A DNA stretch of 8,808 nt from Acidobacteriaceae bacterium (GCA_003135315.1 PLBD01000234.1:2098-10905), one strand, 5' to 3'; shown: positions 1 through 6,236, counted from the stretch's first letter. Notes: a model not told the origin generated them from the sequence alone. A program made the numbers and translations.

Positions 1-383
1 GCCTGCTTCCACGACTTTTCCTTAATCGTTCCCTCCACCCGCTCCTCGAGCACGCGGCCGTACCAGCTGTGATCGAAGATGACCATCTCGCCCCGGTTCG
101 GCACCTTCAGCCAGAACCGCCATAACCACGGACGCTGCTGCTCGTAGGTCCGCGGCGCGGTAATCGGATACAGTTTGAAGCCCCGCGGATCTAGCCGCTG
201 GGTGAGCGACGCTATCGTAGTTCCCTTGCCCGACGCGTCCCATCCCTCGAAAACAATGATCGTGGGTACGCCATTGTCCCAGCACGCTTTCTCCAAATCG
301 TATAAACGCAACTGCAAGCCGGGGACAACGCGCTTGTATTCCTCCCGCGAAAGCTTCTTCTTCAGATTGATGTTTTCGAGCAT
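1..383 (-). CDS. PPK2-family polyphosphate kinase, N-terminal part (runs off the left edge)
   Basis: The reading frame starts with ATG at 383, has in-frame stops immediately upstream (TAG and TGA within 21 nt), and stays open to base 1, giving 127 residues. It carries a Walker A P-loop, GWDASGKG, at about residues 47-54. A PPK2 block with NRGEMVIFDHSWYGRVLEERVE-like spacing follows at about residues 97-117; its Asp104 and SWYGR are the family's Walker B/lid region. PPK2 enzymes transfer phosphate between inorganic polyphosphate and nucleotides (ADP/GDP or AMP) in the cytoplasm. Which direction or nucleotide is preferred cannot be told here, because the C-terminal half is outside the window. 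There is no strong Shine-Dalgarno upstream. The gene is divergent from the methyltransferase-like gene at 498, with about 114 bp between them. Family assignment is secure, subclass is not. Confidence 0.9.
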   Translation of the reverse strand, partial: MLENINLKKKLSREEYKRVVPGLQLRLYDLEKACWDNGVPTIIVFEGWDASGKGTTIASLTQRLDPRGFKLYPITAPRTYEQQRPWLWRFWLKVPNRGEMVIFDHSWYGRVLEERVEGTIKEKSWKQ

Positions 384-448
384 GGTCGAAGGTCAATTCT
401 ACTCAGGTCGGAATGCGTTTGCGCCGGACAAACGAAGACGGCACGCCG

Positions 449-464
449 CGGGCCGAGTGGCCCG
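449..464. other. Perfect 6-bp stem-loop in the divergent spacer
   Basis: CGGGCC, loop GAGT, GGCCCG forms a perfect hairpin between the PPK2 and methyltransferase-like start codons, ending 33 nt before the ATG at 498. There is no T-run, so it is not a convincing terminator. It may be a leader hairpin or a palindromic protein site, or chance in GC-rich DNA. Confidence 0.3.
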
Positions 465-497
465 ACTTCTGAAGCGTCCTAAGGAGGATAATGAGGA

Positions 498-1076
498 ATG
501 CCCATGTCGCTCTTGTATAGCTGGCTTTTCCCTGCCATGTGGGTCAGTTACTTGACTTACTGGTGGGCGGTCTCAAGAAATGTGAAAGAGACCGAGCGCC
601 AGGAGTCCGCGCCATCGCGGCTTACGCGCATGGTTTTGATTGTCGGCGCCTTCGCGCTTCTCTGGCTGCCAAGCGTTCCACTTCCACTGCTCAATGAGCG
701 CTTTCTTCCCCTTGGCCTCTGGTGCTTCTGGAGCGGCGCAGCAATTACCGCAGGCGGTCTGCTCTTTTCTGTCTGGGCGCGGCGTCACCTGGGAAAAAAC
801 TGGAGCCAGGCCGTTACCCTGAAGGAAGATCACGAACTGATTACCAGTGGCCCCTACGCCCTGGTCCGCCACCCCATCTACACAGGACTCCTGCTGGGAT
901 TTATTGGTTGCGCCGTGGCCCGTGGCGAATGGCGCGGGCTGCTTGCGGTTGCCCTCGTGTTCATCGCACTTTGGCGCAAACTAAGGCTTGAGGAAGAATG
1001 GTTGCGCGAGCATTTCGGCGCCTCCTATGAAACCTACTCTCGACAGGTCGCGGCTCTGGTGCCCTGGGTCTTCTGA
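498..1076 (+). CDS. Isoprenylcysteine carboxyl methyltransferase (ICMT)-like integral membrane protein
   Basis: This 192-aa protein is rich in hydrophobic helices, at about residues 4-24, 45-65, 72-93 and 128-158. It carries the ICMT/PEMT-type core near the C-terminus: LGKNWS at about 98-103, SGPYALVRHPIYTG at about 117-130, and a final Glu-rich EEEWLREHFG...Y..Y block at about 165-180. These residues make the S-adenosylmethionine pocket in the family. Bacterial members are membrane methyltransferases (or related proteins such as NnrU) whose substrates are mostly unknown; no prenylated-protein partner is visible here. The Shine-Dalgarno AAGGAGGA at 481-488 sits 9 nt before ATG 498. A second in-frame ATG at 504 could be used instead. 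An out-of-frame ATG at 491 gives only a 9-codon ORF. The length fits the family and the gene appears intact. Confidence 0.85.
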   Translation: MPMSLLYSWLFPAMWVSYLTYWWAVSRNVKETERQESAPSRLTRMVLIVGAFALLWLPSVPLPLLNERFLPLGLWCFWSGAAITAGGLLFSVWARRHLGKNWSQAVTLKEDHELITSGPYALVRHPIYTGLLLGFIGCAVARGEWRGLLAVALVFIALWRKLRLEEEWLREHFGASYETYSRQVAALVPWVF

Positions 1077-1141
1077 ACCTGAGCAAACGGTTGCGGCTTC
1101 CGCTGGGAACGCAAGTCTTCATCAGATTGTAATAATTCTCG

Positions 1142-1147
1142 TATAGT
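1142..1147 (+). promoter_or_regulatory. Tentative -10 element upstream of the secreted protein gene
   Basis: TATAGT (5 of 6 to TATAAT) lies in an AT-rich stretch after the methyltransferase-like gene. No good -35 is found at 16-18 bp upstream (only weak TC-rich matches). If used, transcription would start near 1154, which argues against the TTG start at 1149 for the next gene and in favour of 1200 or 1239. Confidence 0.3.
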
Positions 1148-1199
1148 CTTGACCGCGCTGGACGCCCTGGGCCGCCTCAATACGCAGGATCAAAACCCT

Positions 1200-1982
1200 A
1201 TGGGAGGACGGATTCCAGTTTTTCCCGGAATGCCCTTAATGTTTTTGACCAAACTTGCAGCCGCAGTGCTCTGCTCCGCAACCATGCTGGCGGCCCAGAG
1301 TCTTCCCGCTGGGACAGCGATTCCTATCATGCTGAACTCGACCCTAAAGTCCGGAGATTCCAAGGCGGGTGAAAGGATCGAGGGGAAACTCATGCAGCAG
1401 CTCGTGTTGCCCTCCGGCATGAAAATCAAGTCAGGATCGCACGTTACCGGACACGTGGTTTCGGCGGAGATGGCCGGAGCGGTCTGGCGCATTACCGTGA
1501 CGTTTGACAGCCTTCAGGACCAGGGACGCACGATTCCGTTGAACGTTGGCCTCCTCGCCATGGCGGCCACGGAGAGCGTTTTCCAGGCCAAGACTCCCAT
1601 CGATGCTGCCTCGACCTACGAATCTTCGTATGGGTGGACCACGAAACAAGTGGGCGGCGATGTGGTATTTCGCGGTCGCGGCTATATCGCCTCGCCGGAA
1701 GGAAAAGTCGGACGCTGGAACGGGTCCGGCGCCTGGGGTAAGTTGACGCCCACCGGCGATTGCCCGGCCGCGGACGTCAACGATCAGGTGCAGGCGCTGT
1801 GGGTGTTCTCGACGACGGCGTGCGGAGTCTACGGCATTGCGGACCTGAAGATTGCTCAGGCAGGAAGCACTCCACCCATCGGGCAAATCACGCTGGAGTC
1901 AACGAAGGATATCCTTATCCGCGAGGGTAGTGGTTGGCTCTTGTTGGCCAATGCCGCCGCCAGTCCCGCCAATACAAAGTAG
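1200..1982 (+). CDS. Predicted secreted protein of unknown function
   Basis: I do not recognise a characterised family. From ATG 1200 (AGGA at 1187-1190, spacing 9) the product is 260 aa. Starting at ATG 1239 would give 247 aa with a textbook signal peptide: MFLTK, then a hydrophobic LAAAVLCSATMLAA, then likely cleavage before QSLPAG. So the mature protein is exported, whichever start is used. Mature residues carry an LPAGTAIPIMLNSTLKS stretch (about 35-51 from 1200), an AGERIEGKL segment and a SGSHVTGHVV segment, a beta-rich pattern I associate with poorly described acidobacterial envelope proteins and loosely with the TrbI/VirB10 C-terminal fold. The C-terminal half is Gly/Trp-rich, with two cysteines (about 188 and 208) that could form a disulfide. 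The frame opens upstream to a TTG at 1149, which I reject because it abuts the putative -10 element. The gene stands alone, and is convergent with the UbiA-family gene. Confidence 0.75.
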   Translation: MGGRIPVFPGMPLMFLTKLAAAVLCSATMLAAQSLPAGTAIPIMLNSTLKSGDSKAGERIEGKLMQQLVLPSGMKIKSGSHVTGHVVSAEMAGAVWRITVTFDSLQDQGRTIPLNVGLLAMAATESVFQAKTPIDAASTYESSYGWTTKQVGGDVVFRGRGYIASPEGKVGRWNGSGAWGKLTPTGDCPAADVNDQVQALWVFSTTACGVYGIADLKIAQAGSTPPIGQITLESTKDILIREGSGWLLLANAAASPANTK

Positions 1983-2166
1983 TCCCCTCGTGGTGCCCGG
2001 CAATTAGCCAGGCCAATCCCTAAGTGAAGAGCGGGTACACAGGTTATCTTGGGTACGTTCGCGACGTAAGCCCGCACACGACACTGAAGATATACGCTGC
2101 TCTGGGCGGCAGCCCGCCGTCAGCCTGCTATATCGCAAACGACACGGCGTTAGGATTCTGAGCTGG
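1983..2166. other. Convergent intergenic region with a GC-rich imperfect hairpin
   Basis: This is 184 bp between two gene 3' ends and I see no gene in it. The only structure is GGCGG (2105-2109), loop CAGC, CCGCC (2114-2118), flanked by a further CTG/CAG pairing. It could act as a bidirectional transcription stop for the two convergent genes, but it lacks a T-run on either side, so this is a weak suggestion. Confidence 0.3.
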
Positions 2167-3102
2167 CTACCTGCATGCAAATCCGATACTCATGATAACC
2201 GCCGCAGTAATCAGGCTGGTGCGATCGCGTAGCGCAAAAATGATCGGATCGGAGTGCATTATGCCTCTGCCCGCAACTATCCAGATTCTTCCAAACCAGT
2301 ACAGCAAGACCGGACAAATTAGCCGAAGCATTTCTGAGTGTCTATAGAGAAGCGTAACCTCGGGGCTGCGTAGATATAAGACAAGAACCAGAACCGACAT
2401 CACCATCGAACTTAAGCCAAAGACTTGTACAGTGCTCTTGTCGACTTGCTCGTAGCCCCGCCGGTTATTTACATCCCCCGTTTGTGATGATGCCTGTAGT
2501 TCCGCATAGCGTTTGACGGCTGCCAGACCCAGGAAGCAAAACATCGCAAATGCAGCCGTCCATTCTGAAATAGGAATTTGAGTCGCAGCTCCTCCGGCGA
2601 AGAGCCGGATTGTATAGAGTCCGGCGAGAGTACAAATGTCTAAGATGACCTTTGTTTTCAGGTAGAGCGAATAAAGGACAGTAGCCACAAAATATACGAC
2701 TAGCATGAGGCCAAAAGATACTGGAAGCCTTATAGCAAGGAAGACCGCGGCAGCCAGGAGGGCGGCGGCCAGGCCGATGGCGGTTCTTGTCGTCACGGTA
2801 CCGGCCGCCAGCGGGCGCAACTTCTTGTGCGCGTGTTCCCGGTCAGAATGTATGTCGAGAAGATCGTTAAAAATATACGTCGCGGATGCTGTCAGGCAAA
2901 AACAGACGGTCGCAAGAAGCGCGTTGCTGGCAATGGCCCGGTTGCTCCACGTGTGCGACAGGATTACCGGCAGCAATACCAGAAGGTTCTTCGCCCATTG
3001 GTGCGGCCGAAGCAGGAAAAAAAGGGGCGCGATGCCGCGTTGACCTCTTTGGATAGGCGGATGTTGGTTCGCTGATTTCGGGTCAGTGGCCGTGCTGGGC
3101 AT
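2167..3102 (-). CDS. UbiA-superfamily prenyltransferase, decaprenyl-phosphate phosphoribosyltransferase (DPPR synthase)-like
   Basis: This 311-aa polytopic membrane protein has the two Asp-rich motifs of the UbiA superfamily. Motif 1 (about 79-101) reads N-D-x2-D-x3-D-x2-H, then K-x2-RPLAAG. Motif 2 is around YSLYLKTKVILD (about 144-155), followed by RLFAGG (about 166-171). The HxxKxxRPxAxG arrangement, GYEQVDKS (about 216-223) and a C-terminal HSDPIIFALRDR (about 283-294) are features I associate with the DPPR synthase branch. Mycobacterial Rv3806c of that branch transfers phosphoribose from PRPP to decaprenyl phosphate, making the donor for cell-wall arabinose. Here the lipid and sugar are inferred, not shown. 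The N-terminal 25 residues are polar and cytoplasmic-like. A GTG at 3105 directly precedes ATG 3102 and either may be the start; the Shine-Dalgarno is weak. The gene is divergent from the GMC oxidoreductase. Base composition is patchy: 2641-2700 is about 38% GC by my count. Confidence 0.85.
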   Translation of the reverse strand: MPSTATDPKSANQHPPIQRGQRGIAPLFFLLRPHQWAKNLLVLLPVILSHTWSNRAIASNALLATVCFCLTASATYIFNDLLDIHSDREHAHKKLRPLAAGTVTTRTAIGLAAALLAAAVFLAIRLPVSFGLMLVVYFVATVLYSLYLKTKVILDICTLAGLYTIRLFAGGAATQIPISEWTAAFAMFCFLGLAAVKRYAELQASSQTGDVNNRRGYEQVDKSTVQVFGLSSMVMSVLVLVLYLRSPEVTLLYRHSEMLRLICPVLLYWFGRIWIVAGRGIMHSDPIIFALRDRTSLITAAVIMSIGFACR

Positions 3103-3122
3103 CACAGTTACAATCCGTAGAC

Positions 3123-3151
3123 ATCATTCCAGTTTGTGGACATGTGGTCAA
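3123..3151 (-). promoter_or_regulatory. Candidate sigma70-type promoter for the UbiA-family gene
   Basis: On the minus strand a -35 TTGACC (3146-3151; 5 of 6) is separated by exactly 17 bp from a -10 AATGAT (3123-3128; 4 of 6). Transcription would start near 3116, leaving a very short leader before ATG 3102, consistent with the lack of a good Shine-Dalgarno. This comes from pattern matching only. Confidence 0.4.
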
Positions 3152-3190
3152 TTGCAAGGGCCGGAGGAACGCGCTTACCGAATGCAGATC

Positions 3191-3210
3191 CGCCCGCCAG
3201 GATGCGGGCG
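3191..3210. repeat. Perfect 7-bp inverted repeat (hairpin) upstream of the UbiA-family promoter
   Basis: CGCCCGC (3191-3197), loop CAGGAT, GCGGGCG (3204-3210). All seven pairs are G-C. It lies about 40 bp upstream of the candidate -35 of the UbiA-family gene and has no T-run on either strand. It could be an operator or a structured element in the divergent spacer. Confidence 0.4.
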
Positions 3211-3500
3211 CAGAGCGCGCGCACTGAATTGTGAACAACCTCCATCCCCGGGAGTGTGAATCAGGTTATATCGTGCTGCTGGCGAATGCAAGGTGGACGG
3301 GCGGCTCGGCTTGCGTGTTGCTTCCCGCCGGCGGAAGCGCCGCCAACGCCGATCGATGGCTGCAACTGTAACACCTGCGGCAGCAGTGGAGATTGCCAGC
3401 GGGCGTCCGCTTCGGCGCGGTTCTCGCACCCTTCCGTCCGGCCGGTTGGTGTAGAGTTCTTGAGATTGTGGAGTGTAACAGGGGGCGGTAGTCTAACAGG
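3211..3500. other. GC-rich divergent spacer before the GMC oxidoreductase; no convincing gene
   Basis: Bases 3301-3420 are about 70% G+C by my count (84 of 120), which is unusual for intergenic DNA between two genes that contain AT-rich patches. It contains CTTCCCGCCGGCGGAAG at 3321-3337, two perfectly complementary 8-base arms with one bulged C. Several frames stay open here (for example a Cys-rich plus frame from 3256), but none has a good start, a Shine-Dalgarno or recognisable residues. I see no clear promoter for the gene at 3501. Confidence 0.35.
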
Positions 3501-5099
3501 ATGGAACCAGTGAAACCAGAACGCATACCTCATCTCATCCTGGGAACAGGACCTACGGCTATTGCCGCAGCCTATGCGCTTCGGCGGCACGGAGTGCCTT
3601 TTGAAGTGGTGGACGTCGCGTACGATCTGGAACCGGAACGAGAAGCGATGGTGGAAACGCTCTCCGCCACTGCGCCGGTGGATTGGCCAGGCAAACACGT
3701 TGAGGCCCTGTTTCCGCCGCCGGTGACTTCAGCTCGAGGTGTTGAAAAGCGGCTGTCCTTCGGATCACGCTTTCCCTATGAGCGGCCGCAATGTATCTCG
3801 TGCGCTACAACGGACTGCACCATCGACCTGTCGCATGGCCTTGGGGGTTTTGGAAACGTCTGGGGCGCGGCCATGCTGCCTTATACGGACCACGACTTGC
3901 GGGATTGGCCAATTTCTACCGTCGACCTGGCCGACTCGTACAGAAACCTGGCCGGATTTGTGCCGATAAGCGCTGACTTAGACCAGTTGCAAGAGTCTTT
4001 TCCCTTGTATCACGACAAAGTAACCGCACTCGCGCAGTCCGAACAAACCGGCAACTTACTTAAGTTTCTAACTAAGCGCAGTCCGGCATTGCGAAGTAAA
4101 GGAATTAACTTTGGCCGCGCGCGCGTCGCCGTGGATTCCTCCGGAGGGCCTTCTACCTGCCGCTACTGCGGCTATTGTCTCGACGGCTGTCCTTACGGCT
4201 CCATATTTAATCCCCGCCTGCTATGGAAACAACTCGAAAAGGAAGGCGTAAAAATACACAAGGGTTGCTACGCACTTGAATTTGAAGAAGGACCGGACGG
4301 GGTGGTCTTGTCCATTGTGGACATACAAGATGGCTCCTTAAGGAAGCTGCACGCAGGACGGATCTTCGTGGGCATGGGAGCCATTTCCACAACCCGGCTT
4401 ATTGCAAGGTCCCTCGAGGTGTTCGACAAGCCAGTCCGCATACTGGATAGTCAGTATTTTTTCTTTCCTCTCTTGTCCTATCATAAGAGCAAAGACTTAT
4501 CCGTACGTTTTACTCTAGCCGAACTATTCCTTGAGGTGTTGAATCCTGAAGTCAGTGCAAACTATATACACTTTCAAGTGTACGGGCTGAATGAGATATT
4601 CCGGCAAACCATACAGTCAACGGTGCCTTCGCCGCTACGGAGCCGGCTGGTGCTGGATAATATCGAGAGCCGTTTCTATTTAGTTCAGGGATTCCTGCAT
4701 TCCTCGGATTCCGGCTATTTGGAGCTGACCGTCAGTTCCTCGCAAGCGAACCGGGACGAGATACGCGTCCGGGGCGTGGCAAACCCGGCTTCAATGCGCG
4801 TGGCAAAGCGGTCGCGAGCACTCTTACGCCGCAACTTGGCTGGGTTTGGCATCGTTCCACCGCTGAATCTTACGATGGTGGCGCTTGGGCGGAGCTTCCA
4901 TGCCGGTGGCAGTTTTCCCATGGGAAGAAAAGACACTCTGTACGGCTCAGACCTGCTTGGCCGTCCAGCCGGGCTGAGCCGAGTGCACATTCTGGATGCA
5001 AGCGCCTTTCCGAGCATTCCCGCCTCCACCATTGCGTACACTGCCATGGCAAACTCGGATCGCGTGGTGAATGAGACGTTCAGGAACGGATATCTGTGA
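3501..5099 (+). CDS. GMC-type FAD-dependent oxidoreductase with a Cys-rich cluster
   Basis: The product is 532 aa. An N-terminal Rossmann fold starts right after the start codon: LILGTGPTA at about 12-20, with an acidic residue ending strand 2 near VVDV (36-39), which binds FAD. A long insert contains C98, C101 and C106, then CRYCGYCLDGCPYG (220-233) with CxxCxxCxxxCP spacing. The C-terminal GMC domain shows RSFHAGGSFPMG (464-475, catalytic His468) and ILDASAFPSIPASTIAYTAM (497-516). The family oxidises alcohols or sugars to carbonyls using FAD. The second catalytic His/Asn of classic GMC enzymes seems to be Ile506 here. Start ATG 3501 fits because the FAD motif begins at residue 11, but the Shine-Dalgarno is poor (GGGGGCGG 12 nt upstream). 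It is divergent from the UbiA-family gene, so a joint role on a polyprenyl-linked sugar is possible but inferred. 4441-4620 is about 39% GC. Confidence 0.85.
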   Translation: MEPVKPERIPHLILGTGPTAIAAAYALRRHGVPFEVVDVAYDLEPEREAMVETLSATAPVDWPGKHVEALFPPPVTSARGVEKRLSFGSRFPYERPQCISCATTDCTIDLSHGLGGFGNVWGAAMLPYTDHDLRDWPISTVDLADSYRNLAGFVPISADLDQLQESFPLYHDKVTALAQSEQTGNLLKFLTKRSPALRSKGINFGRARVAVDSSGGPSTCRYCGYCLDGCPYGSIFNPRLLWKQLEKEGVKIHKGCYALEFEEGPDGVVLSIVDIQDGSLRKLHAGRIFVGMGAISTTRLIARSLEVFDKPVRILDSQYFFFPLLSYHKSKDLSVRFTLAELFLEVLNPEVSANYIHFQVYGLNEIFRQTIQSTVPSPLRSRLVLDNIESRFYLVQGFLHSSDSGYLELTVSSSQANRDEIRVRGVANPASMRVAKRSRALLRRNLAGFGIVPPLNLTMVALGRSFHAGGSFPMGRKDTLYGSDLLGRPAGLSRVHILDASAFPSIPASTIAYTAMANSDRVVNETFRNGYL

Positions 5100-5246
5100 C
5101 GTCTTGATGGGCCGCGCCTTTTGCTGCGGAAAATGCAACAGCTGAATCTCGAGATCACTGCGGCCAGCGGTTTTGTCTCAAGAGTGGATGTGAAAACTGC
5201 GATGAAGTATCAGCACCCGGAGCCGGAGATTGTGCGGCTGGTTTGA
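5100..5246 (+). pseudogene. Probable remnant of a tyrosine recombinase/integrase C-terminus
   Basis: Directly after the oxidoreductase stop, the same frame stays open for 48 codons and ends at TGA 5244-5246. Its last part reads SRVDVKTAMKYQHPEPEIV. This resembles the end of tyrosine recombinases, where a GHSDxxTTMxYxH segment carries the nucleophilic Tyr (here the Tyr of MKY) followed by HPE and a short helix. The upstream residues do not show the expected LGH box or the Arg-His catalytic residues, there is no Shine-Dalgarno, and the full domain is missing, so it is a decayed fragment if the match is real. Its position, 74 bp from the 3' end of a tRNA gene, fits an integrase left behind at an integration site. 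The assignment rests on a short match. Confidence 0.5.
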
Positions 5247-5320
5247 ATTCACGCACATTCCGCGGCACACCGGGGACAACGGCAACGCGCAGAATCAACT
5301 GTAAGTGATTGGAAGGAATT

Positions 5321-5394
5321 TGGCTGCCCCCCAGGGATTCGAACCCCGATATGCTGATCCAGAGTCAGCTGTCCTGCCGTTGAACGAGGGGGCA
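5321..5394 (-). tRNA. tRNA-Gln (anticodon CTG), CCA encoded
   Basis: Read on the minus strand this is a complete 74-nt cloverleaf. The acceptor TGCCCCC pairs with GGGGGCA, followed by discriminator G and a genome-encoded CCA. The D-stem is GTTC/GGAC. The anticodon stem GCTGA/TCAGC has loop CTCTGGA, giving anticodon CTG (reads CAG, Gln). The T-arm is CGGGG-TTCGAAT-CCCTG. The only non-Watson-Crick pairs are a G-T in the D-stem and one in the T-stem. The 3' end faces the integrase remnant. Confidence 0.95.
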
Positions 5395-5402
5395 GTGGTT
5401 TA

Positions 5403-5432
5403 ATTATCCAGTAGCACAGCATTTCGAGTCAA
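5403..5432 (-). promoter_or_regulatory. Sigma70-type promoter of tRNA-Gln
   Basis: On the minus strand a -35 TTGACT (5427-5432; 5 of 6) and a -10 GATAAT (5403-5408; 5 of 6) are separated by 18 bp. The -10 ends 8 nt before the first base of the mature tRNA, so the primary transcript would begin at or near the tRNA 5' end. It is the best promoter match in the window. Confidence 0.65.
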
Positions 5433-5476
5433 TCGCAGTGTGATGCAGCTCCGTTCCGTTCCCTGCTCCGCGCTCG

Positions 5477-5505
5477 TTCGTCTGATCATGGAACCGAGTT
5501 AGAAT
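5477..5505 (+). promoter_or_regulatory. Weak candidate promoter for the isochorismatase-family gene
   Basis: TAGAAT (5500-5505; 5 of 6 to TATAAT) lies 38 bp before the ATG at 5544. The hexamer 17 bp upstream, TTCGTC (5477-5482), is a poor -35. The -10 sits in a locally AT-rich stretch, which supports it modestly. Confidence 0.35.
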
Positions 5506-5543
5506 AACAAGTTCACCTTAATAAAAGACGGAGTGTGTCATCG

Positions 5544-6140
5544 ATGATTGAGAGCGTAGCAATCGCCAGCGACTTGACTGCAGTGGCGCGCCGGCCGCTG
5601 GAAGCGGAGCAGTGCGCGCTGGTCGTGGTCGACATCCAGGAGAAACTGTTGCCGCCGATCTTCAACAAGGAAAGCCTGGTGAAGAATTCGCAGTTGCTCA
5701 TACGGTTGGCGAAAATACTGTCCATCCCGGTGGTGGTGACCACGCAATACAGCAAAGGCCTCGGATCGACGGTACCGGAGATCGCATCGCTGCTGACCGA
5801 TGTGCCGGCGATCGACAAGCTGGAGTTTGGTTGCTTTGGCAGCGGCCAGTTTCGCTCAAAGCTGAAGGAACTGCCGGGGAACCGCAACACCGTGCTTCTA
5901 TGCGGCATGGAATCGCATATCTGCGTGATGCAGACAGCTCTCGGCGCGCTGAATGAAGGTTACTTGGTTCACGTCGTCTCCGATGCGGTGGGATCGCGCG
6001 CGGAATGGAACTGGAAGATTGGTCTTGACCGCATGAAGGCGGCTGGCTCGGTCATCTCCTCGACAGAGATGATGATGTACGAGTTGCTGCGCTGCTCAGG
6101 GACGCCGCAGTTCAAGGAGTTGCTGCAATATCTGAAGTAA
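5544..6140 (+). CDS. Isochorismatase-family cysteine hydrolase (nicotinamidase-related)
   Basis: The product is 198 aa. The family's triad is visible (numbered from ATG 5544): Asp30 in VVVDIQEKLLP, Lys92 in AIDKLEFGCF, and Cys127 in GMESHICVMQT. A cis-peptide-type GME before the Cys loop and a late VSDAVGSR segment (about 146-153) also match the fold. Members hydrolyse amide or vinyl-ether bonds (nicotinamide, isochorismate, ureidoacrylate); the substrate cannot be predicted from the sequence, and many relatives are called YcaC-like or 'hydrolase'. ATG 5544 is preferred because GGAG at 5530-5533 is 10 nt upstream; a GTG at 5535 in the same frame is too close to that site. The gene is divergent from tRNA-Gln and appears monocistronic. 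The length is typical and no damage is seen. Confidence 0.9.
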   Translation: MIESVAIASDLTAVARRPLEAEQCALVVVDIQEKLLPPIFNKESLVKNSQLLIRLAKILSIPVVVTTQYSKGLGSTVPEIASLLTDVPAIDKLEFGCFGSGQFRSKLKELPGNRNTVLLCGMESHICVMQTALGALNEGYLVHVVSDAVGSRAEWNWKIGLDRMKAAGSVISSTEMMMYELLRCSGTPQFKELLQYLK

Positions 6141-6220
6141 TGAGCGTATGCGCAGTGCGGCGTTTCAGCGTTGCGAAGCTCGACCGCTCCTCGCCGACAG
6201 TGTTTTTCTCTGGACGAAAT

Positions 6221-6236
6221 TGTTCCACGCGGAACA
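6221..6236. promoter_or_regulatory. parS-like palindrome (candidate ParB binding site)
   Basis: TGTTCCACGCGGAACA matches 15 of 16 bases of the common parS variant TGTTCCACGTGGAACA. The left half is perfect and the right half has one T-to-C change at the centre. Sites of this form bind chromosomal ParB and are often found away from parAB, within the origin-proximal part of the chromosome. It lies in a convergent intergenic region, 80 bp after the hydrolase stop. The functional call is inference from the match. Confidence 0.5.

Noticed and set aside
1149..1199. TTG start extending the secreted protein by 17 residues
   Set aside because: It lies right after the putative -10 element and has no Shine-Dalgarno; ATG 1200 or 1239 suits the signal peptide better.
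1983..3260. Direct repeat of the tRNA-Gln 3' end as a far attachment site
   Set aside because: Read by eye through these spacers, no stretch resembling the T-arm and acceptor end was found; the far boundary, if any, is not here.
3256..3513. 85-codon Cys-containing plus frame in the divergent spacer
   Set aside because: No Shine-Dalgarno, low-complexity GC-driven composition, overlaps the true start at 3501, and no recognisable motif.
3261..3698. 145-codon minus frame overlapping the GMC gene 5' end
   Set aside because: Antisense to a well supported gene and composed of His/Pro/Arg-rich shadow translation typical of GC-rich antisense frames.
6168..6210. Imperfect stem followed by TTTTT, a possible terminator after the hydrolase gene
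   Set aside because: The stem has mismatches and is separated by several bases from the T-run, so it does not meet a reasonable intrinsic-terminator pattern.
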